Assembly: GCA_943788505.1 (NCBI GenBank)
Contig: CALSQR010000002.1
Span: forward strand, 441,323 to 505,322
DNA length: 64,000 bases
Source of the DNA: an uncultured bacterium
GTDB taxonomy: Bacteria > Bacteroidota > Rhodothermia > Rhodothermales > UBA10348
Direction of reading: 5' to 3'
In this document: piece by piece, positions 17,078 to 25,436 of the stretch
Position numbering within the stretch: position 1 is the stretch's first letter
Layout: each line of letters starts with the position of its first letter
Position numbers and translations under genes: made by a program
The notes under the pieces: generated by a model
The model's database searches: none
Told to the model about the DNA's origin: nothing
What the model saw: only the letters and a program-made list of their open reading frames with translations

Positions 17078-18436
17078 ATGCATGCCTCTCTCCTGCTCTT
17101 CTTTTCTCTACTGGTCACAATCCCCGCTCTGGCGCAAGCACCGCCTCAGATTGATAACCGGATGTATGTCATCATCGCGAACTCCTCTGCGGAGCGGATT
17201 GAATCTGATATTCGGACGCTAGCTGGATTTGGCACTAGAAACACATTTTCAGACACAACTTCGTCTACTCGCGGCATTGGCGCGGCTAGGCGTTGGATAG
17301 AATCCGAGTTCAATTCGATTTCGGCGAGTTGTGGTGGCTGCCTCGAGGTCTCAGCCCAACGAAACCTGATAGAAGAAGGCAGCAGCTCACGTGCTGTTCA
17401 AGATGTGTCGGTAGTTAATGTGCTTGCGATTCAGCGCGGTACCCGATATCCCGACCGGTACGTGATCATGTCAGGAGATATTGATTCGCGCAATTCCAGT
17501 GGATCGGATGGCGAAGGGGACGCACCTGGCGCCAATGATAACGCTTCTGGCATGGCAGGCGTTTTGGAAGCTGCCAGGCTGTTATCGGCCTATGACTTTC
17601 CTACCAGTATTATTTATGTCGGCCTCTCGGGCGAAGAACAGGGATTGTGGGGTGGTGCTCACATGGCTTCTGTGGCCGTTGAAGAAGGCTGGGATATTGT
17701 AGGAGTTCTCAACAATGACATGATCGGAAATATCGAAGGGGTCGATGGCGTCATCGACAATTCTACCTTCCGTGTCTTCTCTGAACCCACCCCAGTCACG
17801 GAAACGGACAGAGAACGGGCATCCCGCCGATTTGCCGGGGGCGAAGTGGATGGCGTATCCAGACAGCTCGCACGTTATGTCGAGCGAATGACGACTATCT
17901 ATTTCACAAATCTCGATGCGAAAATGATCTATCGACTAGATCGTTTCGGACGGGGTGGACATCATCGCCCATTTAATGACGCCGGATTTCCGGGCATCCG
18001 CATCATGGAGACCCACGAAAACTACACGCGACAACACCAGAACATCCGTACTGAAGACGGTATTGTGTATGGCGATGTGATTGAAGGCGTCAATTTTGAG
18101 TACGCCTCCCGCCTAACTGCCGTAAATGCTGTGGCTCTAGCGGGCTTGGCCTGGGCGCCCCCCGAGCCCAATCAAGTCAGGATTGGCGGAGCTGTACGAC
18201 CCTCGACCACCCTTCAGTGGGACGGGGTTGATGACCCCAACCTTACGGGGTATAAAATATGGTGGCGCGATACGACCGCTCCGCAATGGACCCATTCGAG
18301 GCTCGTCGGGACGGATGTGACGCAGTACACCCTGGAAGGAATGGTCATTGACAACTATCTCTATGGCGTTTCGGCCGTCGGAAAAGACGGAAATGAGAGT
18401 GTAGTCGTCTTCCCTTCCGGAAGCCTTAGTCGGTAG
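17078..18436 (+). CDS. Secreted M28-family metallopeptidase with C-terminal Fn3-like domain
   Basis: 452 residues with a signal peptide (LLLFFSLLVTIPALAQA). The peptidase domain shows GANDNASGMAGVLEAARLL (zinc-bridging Asp), LSGEEQGLWG (catalytic Glu), LNNDMIGN and a C-terminal METHENYTRQHQ that can give the last His. The first zinc position reads SGDIDSR where most M28 enzymes have GHYDS; this Asp-for-His form is, to my knowledge, found in a bacterial subgroup, so activity is plausible. Residues about 360-450 (NQVRIGG, NLTGYKIWWRDT) look like a fibronectin-III module. Its 3' end overlaps the convergent phosphatase gene by 11 bp. Confidence 0.88.
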   Translation: MHASLLLFFSLLVTIPALAQAPPQIDNRMYVIIANSSAERIESDIRTLAGFGTRNTFSDTTSSTRGIGAARRWIESEFNSISASCGGCLEVSAQRNLIEEGSSSRAVQDVSVVNVLAIQRGTRYPDRYVIMSGDIDSRNSSGSDGEGDAPGANDNASGMAGVLEAARLLSAYDFPTSIIYVGLSGEEQGLWGGAHMASVAVEEGWDIVGVLNNDMIGNIEGVDGVIDNSTFRVFSEPTPVTETDRERASRRFAGGEVDGVSRQLARYVERMTTIYFTNLDAKMIYRLDRFGRGGHHRPFNDAGFPGIRIMETHENYTRQHQNIRTEDGIVYGDVIEGVNFEYASRLTAVNAVALAGLAWAPPEPNQVRIGGAVRPSTTLQWDGVDDPNLTGYKIWWRDTTAPQWTHSRLVGTDVTQYTLEGMVIDNYLYGVSAVGKDGNESVVVFPSGSLSR

Positions 18437-20159
18437 CCTTAATAACTATCATCGTCATATCGTCAGAGAGAACTGCAGCATGGTCTGTAAACTCCATCAC
18501 GGCCTTGTGAACCCCGTCCAGTATCTCGGTTGCTGACTTGGCCCGCAATTCTATCAGAAGGGGCTCCAGGCGCTCTTCCCCCCACTCCTCTTCGTCCGGA
18601 CTCATAGCTTCTGTAACTCCGTCGGTAAAGATGGAGAGCACATCGCCTTTGTTTAGCGTTACCGTTCCGCTCTCGTACGGCATACCGGCGATCACGCCAA
18701 GAAGTAGCCCACCTTTCTCGAGCAACTCCATGGAGCCATCTGCTCGAACTAGTGTAGCTGGGTTGTGGCCCGCATTCACGTAGTTGAAGCTTCGATCCCG
18801 ACGATCATAGATCCCGTGGAAATAGGTGATGAACTTATCAAACCCCGTGTTTTCCGTAATGACCCGATTCATGTGAGCAGTTCCCTCTTCTAGCGTCACA
18901 TCCAGGGGCACCAACACTCGAAGACAGGCCTGGAGGTTGGACATTAGTAGTGACGCTGGGACACCCTTGCCCGTCACGTCAGCGACCGCATAAAGAATCC
19001 GGTTTTCATCCAACACGATCGCATCGAAGTAATCCCCCGCAACATGCCGACTCGGCAAGGCAAGACTGGCCGTTTCAAGTCCTTCGAATTTCGGGAGACT
19101 ACTTGGCTGAAGCCGTTCCTGAATCTCTCGGGCAAGCCGCATTTCTTCTTCCAGGCGTTCTTTTTCGATCTGCTCGTCAACGAAATAGGAATTCTGCAGT
19201 GACACAAATGCCAAGTTGCCAAGGGCATAGAGGAATTCAATTTCATCGGGCTGATAGTCCTGACCGGTCATTTTGGGGCCGAGACACAGAATGGCGCCCG
19301 TCTCTCCTTTATGCCTGATGGGAAGGATCATCGAAAACCCAGCTTCCTGAAGGGTTGAACATCCTTTGGGAAGATCATCCCCTTCAAGCAGCGTCAGCTC
19401 TTTCACGTGGCAGACCGCATCGATCACATCCGGCGTCAACTCGTCTTTTCTAATTCCTTTGTGGGTAACAACGTGAACATCCGCATTTCCTTCGCCCGTG
19501 TTCGACACGCTTCTGATCAGGAAAACGTGCTTCATCACAGTCAGCTGACCCATTAAGGCAAACGTCAAAAGCTTGACCAAACTGGAGCGATCCACCGTGG
19601 AGTTGAACTCCTGGGACAAGTCGAATAGCGTGTTGAGCTGCTGCACCTTCGCGTCCAGGTCCCTGTTGGCAATCTTGAGCTCCTCTACCATGAGCGAGTT
19701 GTGGACTGCCGCCGATGACATATTCACCAAGGACGCCATAAACTCGAGCTCCTGCTCTCCAAAAGGCTGATGTGTAAACTTCGACCCTAGCCCGATCAAT
19801 CCGATTTCCCGGTGACCGAAGGCTACGGGAAACACAAGTTTGATTCCTTTTTCGCGCAACGGCTCTGGCACCGCCTCGTCGTACATCGTGTTTTGCAGAT
19901 CCAATTCACCGAGAACGAGCTCTTCCTCTTTCTTCAATCCAGAAATACCCATTACGGCCGCAATCGTATAGGCCGATTTAAGAGGGTTGAATAGGAGTGC
20001 AGCTCCTTTGGTGACCAGGAGTTTTCCCATGGCCGTTCGCAGCAGGTTGCTGAGTACAAACTCAAGATCCAGCGAGGAGCTTAGTAGTTGGCTGGTTTCA
20101 AAAATTGCGCGCAGATCGAAACGGTCGGTTCTGGTCGGGTCGGGTGCTGAATCAGCCAT
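18426..20159 (-). CDS. Tandem-GAF PP2C-type (SpoIIE) serine phosphatase
   Basis: A soluble 577-residue signalling protein. Two GAF-like sensor domains (about 15-165 and 185-330) are joined by a helix, and a coiled segment (EEEMRLAREIQERLQPSSLP) leads to a SpoIIE/RsbU-type PPM phosphatase. Metal-binding aspartates are visible in AGDYFDAIVL, ADVTGKGVPASLLMSNLQA, FTDGVTEAMSPDEEEWGE and SDDMTMIVIK. Such proteins dephosphorylate anti-sigma antagonists in partner-switching stress circuits; no anti-sigma partner is encoded nearby. The GAF ligand is unknown. Confidence 0.93.
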   Translation of the reverse strand: MADSAPDPTRTDRFDLRAIFETSQLLSSSLDLEFVLSNLLRTAMGKLLVTKGAALLFNPLKSAYTIAAVMGISGLKKEEELVLGELDLQNTMYDEAVPEPLREKGIKLVFPVAFGHREIGLIGLGSKFTHQPFGEQELEFMASLVNMSSAAVHNSLMVEELKIANRDLDAKVQQLNTLFDLSQEFNSTVDRSSLVKLLTFALMGQLTVMKHVFLIRSVSNTGEGNADVHVVTHKGIRKDELTPDVIDAVCHVKELTLLEGDDLPKGCSTLQEAGFSMILPIRHKGETGAILCLGPKMTGQDYQPDEIEFLYALGNLAFVSLQNSYFVDEQIEKERLEEEMRLAREIQERLQPSSLPKFEGLETASLALPSRHVAGDYFDAIVLDENRILYAVADVTGKGVPASLLMSNLQACLRVLVPLDVTLEEGTAHMNRVITENTGFDKFITYFHGIYDRRDRSFNYVNAGHNPATLVRADGSMELLEKGGLLLGVIAGMPYESGTVTLNKGDVLSIFTDGVTEAMSPDEEEWGEERLEPLLIELRAKSATEILDGVHKAVMEFTDHAAVLSDDMTMIVIKATD

Positions 20160-20188
20160 GGTCTCTCGTGATAGAAGGAGCGCGTAAG

Positions 20189-20698
20189 TTAATCATCCAG
20201 ATGGATCACTTCAGCCTGTCTGGGCTTTCCGTGTGAAAGATGTAGCCGAACGAGGGTTTTTACCTGCTGAAATCCCTGCCGTCCAGCGGCTCCCGGATTG
20301 ATATACAGCATGTTTTCTAGGTTCGCCACGCGTTCGATTTGCAGAATATGACTGTGTCCACAGACAAAAACGTCAGGTGGGTCTACAGCTAGTTTCTTAT
20401 CGATTCCGCGTTGCCATCGGCCCGGCTTTCCGGCTATGTGTGTCATCCAAAATCGGACTCCGCCAATAATAAACAAGTTGTGCTCAGGATGGACATGTCG
20501 AATGTCCCACCCATCAATATTTCCCCAAACAGCCTTTACTGGAGCTATCGCCTCTAGGTCGTCTAGCAGTTCAATTGATCCAATATCTCCTGCATGGAGG
20601 ATCAGATCGACTCCCTTCAGATACTGCACGAGGTTGGGATGGAAATAGCCATGGGTGTCGGAAAGAATACCGACCACCCGTTCACCGATATCATTCAT
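20189..20698 (-). CDS. YfcE/MJ0936-type metallophosphoesterase
   Basis: A 169-residue cytoplasmic two-metal phosphodiesterase. Motifs appear in order: GILSDTHG (metal Asp14 and His16), LILHAGDIG, VWGNIDGWD, MTHIAG and VFVCGHSHILQ. Length and motif order match the small YfcE family, which cleaves phosphodiester test substrates; the physiological substrate is often unclear. It starts 3 bp after the stop of the upstream barrel gene and ends 29 bp before the phosphatase gene, so the three are probably transcribed together. Confidence 0.92.
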   Translation of the reverse strand: MNDIGERVVGILSDTHGYFHPNLVQYLKGVDLILHAGDIGSIELLDDLEAIAPVKAVWGNIDGWDIRHVHPEHNLFIIGGVRFWMTHIAGKPGRWQRGIDKKLAVDPPDVFVCGHSHILQIERVANLENMLYINPGAAGRQGFQQVKTLVRLHLSHGKPRQAEVIHLDD

Positions 20699-20701
20699 AG
20701 G

Positions 20702-21688
20702 TTAGCGCAGCATGAGGCGGACACCGACGCGAGCGCGCGAGCGTGGCCAGTCGTCATCGGGGTGCGCCCATTGACGAATTGGGATACTCAAAAAGGGTGC
20801 AAACTGATAAACAGGGCGTTCGACCTGTAATCCGGAACGAATCCAAAGTACTCCCCCGGTGAATTGAGTGGATGTTCTAGAATCAATAGAATCATCAAGA
20901 CTAGATGTATTCCATTCCAATAGGTCGTACTTCCCTCCTTCTGCCATGAACGATATGAACAGATTACTTCCGGCTGGATCGAAAAGTATGTTGTGACTCC
21001 AGGCAAAATGCATCTCCCACCCCTGCGTACGACCCCTGATCAATTCACTAGTTGCGCCGGGTGGAGAAACGATTGGATCGCCGGGCTTCAGAGAGGGTGG
21101 CTCAATGGTCGCCAACTCTTGAAAGCCGATTCTGACTCTGCGCATTCCAAGGGCAACATCCTGCGTCACGGTAGCCGACAGTGGGGTCGAGTATAGAAAC
21201 CCAAGGTCTGCTTGTGGAAAGCCACTACGTCCATCGGACGAAGGGTCGATGGCTAAACGAAATGCATAATCATCCGTCTCCATCCGCTTGTAATACTTTA
21301 TTGCAATCCAACTCAAGTCAAGTGAGCGACCTGTTCCGTTTCCCGATGCATCCACATAAAATCCGATATCCAGATTGTGTCCCAGCCGATAATCTACCCT
21401 GAGGTTCACACCAAGGGCATTGCCACCGATCATTGAAATCGATGTCTGGTCAGCCTGCAGCAAGCCCGGAGGCCGGTACGACAATTCCGCAGCTATCGCG
21501 TACGTGTCAAAAAAGTGACGAACAGCGGTTTCACCTTGATAAAACGGGTCGAACGTTTGCACAGGTCGCTGTGCTTGGGCCCTTCCCACAACCAGTACGA
21601 GGAATCCAACCACTATTGCTATCTGGAAAATACCGTTTAGCAGCTTATCCCGGACCGAGCCTGATCCGGCACCTTTGGCCCGATCCAT
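20702..21688 (-). CDS. Predicted outer-membrane beta-barrel protein of unknown function
   Basis: From ATG 21688 the 328 residues begin with a basic stretch and a hydrophobic helix ending VGRAQAQ, a clear signal peptide. The rest alternates polar and hydrophobic residues in strands (LSYRPPG, VNLRVDYRLGHNLDIGFYVDASG, WIAIKYYKRM, RARVGVRLMLR) and ends as a barrel would. A longer frame to 21847 exists but its N-terminus is not signal-like. No named family is recognised. It is transcribed with the phosphoesterase directly downstream. Confidence 0.7.
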   Translation of the reverse strand: MDRAKGAGSGSVRDKLLNGIFQIAIVVGFLVLVVGRAQAQRPVQTFDPFYQGETAVRHFFDTYAIAAELSYRPPGLLQADQTSISMIGGNALGVNLRVDYRLGHNLDIGFYVDASGNGTGRSLDLSWIAIKYYKRMETDDYAFRLAIDPSSDGRSGFPQADLGFLYSTPLSATVTQDVALGMRRVRIGFQELATIEPPSLKPGDPIVSPPGATSELIRGRTQGWEMHFAWSHNILFDPAGSNLFISFMAEGGKYDLLEWNTSSLDDSIDSRTSTQFTGGVLWIRSGLQVERPVYQFAPFLSIPIRQWAHPDDDWPRSRARVGVRLMLR

Positions 21689-21906
21689 CCTAACGGCCCG
21701 GATTCCGGGTCGATTCGCATAAGACGGATGAAGAAACCATGTCATAGGGAGTCGAATAGAGGCTGTAATCTCTGTTTTGACGCGAGACTGCATCGTAGGT
21801 TCGGGACGAACAGTCTCTATCAGAAGGCGAAACACCCCGGATTCCACAGGATGTTCGTTTTACAGGCTCAAATGATTGCCCGGTGCCAAGACCATTGATT
21901 CATGGC

Positions 21907-23586
21907 CTATTTGGTCAAGATCATCTGATGTGTCTGAATCCCTGCAGAGGATTCGAGACGAACGAAATACGTTCCTGACGGAAGCGTTCCTGCGTCGAAT
22001 TGTACATCGAAACGACCTTGGGGTAGCGTTCCATCAACAAGCGAAGTGATCATCTGCCCAGATAAATCCCACACAGATATGCGTACCTGCTGAGCCTCTT
22101 CAACCTCATAGGTAATTGTCGTGGTTGGGTTGAAGGGATTCGGAAAATTCCCAAGTAAACGAACGCTTACAGGCTGCTCGATCATTCCAACTCCAGCTTT
22201 GATCGCTGGAGAAGCCATTCCAATTCCATCCTCATAAATGGGCGTCACACGATAATAAACCACCCCAGTCGGCGTGTCCAAATCGAGAAATGACAGGGCT
22301 TGATCTAGTAGCGTATGGCCAGGGTTTACCTGGGCTATTTCAAGGTAGTCTACTCCGTTCGGGGACCTGGATATCACAAACCGAAGTACGTCTGGATCCC
22401 TATTGAGGAATGAGATTCGCAGACCATCATCCTCTGGATCCACCCTCAGGTTACCCGGACCCTGCCGAAAGGAAAGAATACTATCGACCTCCTTCCATGT
22501 CTGCTGTATGACTTCGGGGTCATCACCGTCAAAATGGAGGACCAAGGACCGTTCATCCCCGTCATAAACCGAGTGCGTTCGAATATCGTCTAGATCACTA
22601 GAAGTCAGCAATTCAGGAATCAGTCTCAATTCATCCATATCACCCGAATACGGTTGATATGCCAAGGCGTCTGTTCGTGCAGGAAGTCGTCCGCCGAGGC
22701 GAATCGCCCTAACCGGAATGGACTGCCCTGCCTGGTCTGCGACCAATGAATCCGTTGGAATGCCATCGAGACTAAGCCTCATCAATTGGTTATTCGCATC
22801 ATTCTCAAACGATACAAAATGCCAGGATCCATCGGCGATGGGATGCTCCGATCGCATGACAACATGCCGAATACCGTTTCCTTGGAAGAACGTCAGGTGA
22901 CCAGAGGTGTCAATCATGAATTCCATGGCGTAGGGCTCACCCTCTACACCTGTCCAGGTTGACAGAATGACCTCATCGCGCTGAGTTGTCCTGAACCAGA
23001 ACGTTGAAAGAAATGGTCGATTGGAATCAAGAACCAGAGCTGAAGGCAAGGGAAGAACAGCGACTTGCTCTTCGTTAGCAATGAAACGAGCACTCCTGTT
23101 GGCCCTGCGCTCAGATAGTGTTTGCGTTTCTATGTCGGCCGACCAAACGTGGTCATTCTGCGCGACAAGCCTTCCGTCAATCCTAACTGAGGGAGCGATC
23201 TGTATCCGTTGATACCCTGATGACTCCGATGATCGAAGAGTGATAGTCAATCGGTCGCCTTTGTGCAGAGGTCGGTCCGCGGAAAGGGAGTACCGGGTTG
23301 TACCGAGGACTCCAAGAAAGGTCAAATCAGATGCCGTCCCATCCGTTTCTAAAAGCTCAGCCGAAACAGGACTCCAATCCGATGGAAGAATGATATCGAG
23401 CGCATCCATACGATCATCTCCCTCAACCAACAGAAACATGTTGGCAAGGCCCGTTGCCTCCAGAATGGAGGGTGCAGACAGGGTCCGGAGCTGCGCCACC
23501 GACGGCGTAGCACTAAGGCACGCCGCGAGCAACATCAGCCCGAAAACAGGATGGACCCGCTTTCTGGATGAATTCGCTTTGATCAT
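21907..23586 (-). CDS. Secreted LamG/concanavalin-like protein with T9SS sorting domain
   Basis: 559 residues from ATG 23586, with a signal peptide (FGLMLLAACLSATPSVAQ). A LamG-like jelly-roll domain lies around residues 160-340 (PFLSTFWFRTTQRDEVILSTW, GSWHFVSFENDANNQLMRLSLDG, MDELRLIPELL). A Fn3-like segment follows (RISFLNRDPDVLRFVISRSPNG). The final ~80 residues, with LLGNFPNPFNPTTTITYEV, LSGQMITSL and SGTYFVRLESSAG, form a type-A T9SS C-terminal domain, so the product should be exported and bound at the cell surface. The ligand is unknown. An extra in-frame ATG at 23637 is less likely as a start. Confidence 0.9.
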   Translation of the reverse strand: MIKANSSRKRVHPVFGLMLLAACLSATPSVAQLRTLSAPSILEATGLANMFLLVEGDDRMDALDIILPSDWSPVSAELLETDGTASDLTFLGVLGTTRYSLSADRPLHKGDRLTITLRSSESSGYQRIQIAPSVRIDGRLVAQNDHVWSADIETQTLSERRANRSARFIANEEQVAVLPLPSALVLDSNRPFLSTFWFRTTQRDEVILSTWTGVEGEPYAMEFMIDTSGHLTFFQGNGIRHVVMRSEHPIADGSWHFVSFENDANNQLMRLSLDGIPTDSLVADQAGQSIPVRAIRLGGRLPARTDALAYQPYSGDMDELRLIPELLTSSDLDDIRTHSVYDGDERSLVLHFDGDDPEVIQQTWKEVDSILSFRQGPGNLRVDPEDDGLRISFLNRDPDVLRFVISRSPNGVDYLEIAQVNPGHTLLDQALSFLDLDTPTGVVYYRVTPIYEDGIGMASPAIKAGVGMIEQPVSVRLLGNFPNPFNPTTTITYEVEEAQQVRISVWDLSGQMITSLVDGTLPQGRFDVQFDAGTLPSGTYFVRLESSAGIQTHQMILTK

Positions 23587-23732
23587 ACGGGGATAGGCTA
23601 AAATCCGGACGAGGTGGTGGGATCGATCCGGAGCCATAAGGGAAATCTACCCGGTGGCGGACTTCCTGTCAAGGCGAACCTTTCAACATGCCACTGGGTT
23701 GCACTTATCCCATTCCTTTTGCCCCCCTCCCT

Positions 23733-24644
23733 ATGCGCGTTTTTGTAACAGGCGGTTCAGGATTTGTCGGCCAGCATGTCGTCAGCCACCTCCTATCCGC
23801 TGGACATAAAGTGACTTGTCTTCTCCGGTCTACGGGCACTCTTCCTTTCGAATCTGAGGTTGACATCTGCCAAGGCGATATCCTCAAACCCGAAGGATGG
23901 TCAGGCTCAATGAGTGGTCATGATGCGGTCATTCACTTGGTCGGAATCATCCAAGAAAAACAGTCTCGCGGCATCACATTTGATGCATTGCACCGTCAAG
24001 CAACAGTAAATGTGGTCGATGCCGCAAAAAAGGCTGGTGTGAGCAGATTCGTGCAAATGAGTGCGAATGGCGCTAGTGAGCATGGTGTTTCTGGATATCA
24101 GACCTCTAAATGGCATGCTGAACAGGCTGTGAAGAAAGCGGGTTTTAGCCACTGGACAATTTTCAGACCCTCTCTCATTTTTGGCCAACCTGGTCCGGGT
24201 GTGCCCGAGTTCGCTACCCAGTTAGTGAATGACCTAATCCGCCCCTTTCCCGTTTGGCCGGTATTTGGTGATGGGACGTATTGCATGCAGCCGATTCAAA
24301 TTGAGAATGTGGCTCAAGCATTCGTCAAGGCTCTGGAGACGGATGCTGCCAATGAGAATACGTATTGTCTCGCGGGGCCTGAACCTGTAGCGTTCAATGA
24401 CTTACTTGGCATTATGGCCGATGGAGCTGGGATCCGCCGCAAACCATTGATTCACCAACCACTATTCTTGATGCGACCTGCAGTCAGTTTGCTGGGTGGC
24501 ATCGTCCTTCCAATCACTTCAGACCAGTTGAATATGCTTGTGGAAGGCAATACATGCGATCCATCCAGCGCCGTAAAGGACCTTGGGCTTGAGTTGATTG
24601 CGTTCAATGCCTCGACGCTTTCTTACCTCGCTCCTAGTTCATGA
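23733..24644 (+). CDS. NAD(P)-binding protein of the NDUFA9-like atypical SDR group
   Basis: A 303-residue Rossmann protein beginning MRVFVTGGSGFVGQHVV, where the GxxGxxG lies at residues 7-13. DAVIHLVGIIQEK, FVQMSANGAS, and YQTSKWHAE (YxxxK) follow, then WTIFRPSLIFGQPGPGVPEF and NVAQAFVKALE. This order is typical of the complex-I NDUFA9-like epimerase group; the substrate is unknown, and relatives have been linked to quinone or lipid metabolism. I prefer the ATG at 23733, where the Rossmann motif starts. The 3' end overlaps the next, convergent gene by 11 bp. Confidence 0.88.
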   Translation: MRVFVTGGSGFVGQHVVSHLLSAGHKVTCLLRSTGTLPFESEVDICQGDILKPEGWSGSMSGHDAVIHLVGIIQEKQSRGITFDALHRQATVNVVDAAKKAGVSRFVQMSANGASEHGVSGYQTSKWHAEQAVKKAGFSHWTIFRPSLIFGQPGPGVPEFATQLVNDLIRPFPVWPVFGDGTYCMQPIQIENVAQAFVKALETDAANENTYCLAGPEPVAFNDLLGIMADGAGIRRKPLIHQPLFLMRPAVSLLGGIVLPITSDQLNMLVEGNTCDPSSAVKDLGLELIAFNASTLSYLAPSS

Positions 24645-25014
24645 GGACGCGTGGCACACAAACCACTCGTTGAAGGACGGATGTCAGAACACGGTTGCCG
24701 AATTCGACGCGCATCCCACAGCTGCCGACAAATTCCCGGTTGATACACTTTCCGCCCCACGTGCAGCCGGTGATCGATGTGACGAATGCGCGATCATAGT
24801 GTTGATCAAACCAGCCTCCTGACACCACAAAACGGCCATCTTCCATGAAACGGGCCGTATACACAGAATTCCTAGTGTAGAGCATTATCACGTCACCTGG
24901 ATTCAGGTCTGAGCGTTTAATGCCCACAGCATGAGAGGCGTGATCCGTCAGCGCGGAAAGACTATGCGCCCGCGAATTTCTGCCGCTATGATGTAATTGC
25001 TTGTCTGCCATCAA
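24634..25014 (-). CDS. Conserved-looking hypothetical protein, cysteine-containing
   Basis: A 126-residue protein without signal peptide or membrane segment. The core has the pattern NPGDVIMLYTRNSVYTARFM, GRFVVSGGWFDQ, TGCTWGGKCINREFVGSCG and MRVEFGNRVLTSVLQRVVCV, a short beta-rich domain with four cysteines, three of them within 16 residues. I do not recognise a named family. The repeated beta pattern and the strong difference from other frames support coding. It overlaps the NAD(P)-binding gene by 11 bp at its 3' end, and follows the small protein gene at 25039 by 24 bp. Confidence 0.7.
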   Translation of the reverse strand: MMADKQLHHSGRNSRAHSLSALTDHASHAVGIKRSDLNPGDVIMLYTRNSVYTARFMEDGRFVVSGGWFDQHYDRAFVTSITGCTWGGKCINREFVGSCGMRVEFGNRVLTSVLQRVVCVPRVLMN

Positions 25015-25038
25015 GTTAAAGGTTGTTTATCCTTCTGA

Positions 25039-25230
25039 TCAGTTCCCTTCTCGCTCAACATTTTGGGCCAGCCGTGCTGCAAGGTCAGCATCAGGCTCTT
25101 CGAGATCCAAATCGAGTACCTCCTCAGCGATTCTCTCTTGCTTCTCTCGGGCCATCGCGTCCCATGCTTTGCTTGTTACGATGGCTTCGAGGTTTTGGAT
25201 GCGTTCAATCAGTTTTTCTTGGCTATGCAT
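25039..25230 (-). CDS. Hypothetical 63-residue helical protein
   Basis: The product is acidic and strongly helical: SQEKLIERIQNLEAIVTSKA, MAREKQERIAEEVLDLDLEE, LAARLAQNVEREGN. There is no signal peptide. Heptad-like leucine and isoleucine spacing suggests a short coiled coil. It is followed by the hypothetical gene at 24634, likely on one transcript. No family is recognised; it is accepted because of codon-like composition and position in an otherwise empty interval. Confidence 0.55.
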   Translation of the reverse strand: MHSQEKLIERIQNLEAIVTSKAWDAMAREKQERIAEEVLDLDLEEPDADLAARLAQNVEREGN

Positions 25231-25347
25231 TACATCCTGAACCTACCCCTTAGTTCGAAGAGCAAACCGAGAGCTATCAACATAGACCCCAATATTATTA
25301 ACCAAGTAAGGTCCAGCACGAGTCCTTTGCTATACGTGGATACAAAA

Positions 25348-25380
25348 ACAGGGCGGGTCGACACTGTCGACCCGCCCTGT
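25348..25380 (-). terminator. Rho-independent terminator of the choice-of-anchor-B gene
   Basis: Near-perfect GC-rich inverted repeat: 25348-25361 pairs with 25367-25380 around a short loop, and pairing can extend further inward. In minus-strand RNA the stem is followed by UGUUUUUG (complement of 25341-25350). It lies 56 bp after the stop at 25437 and fits a strong intrinsic terminator. Confidence 0.88.
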
Positions 25381-25436
25381 CAATGATCGGAAGAAAGTGG
25401 GCGGATGGTCAAGTGACCACTCGCAAACAGTTGATC

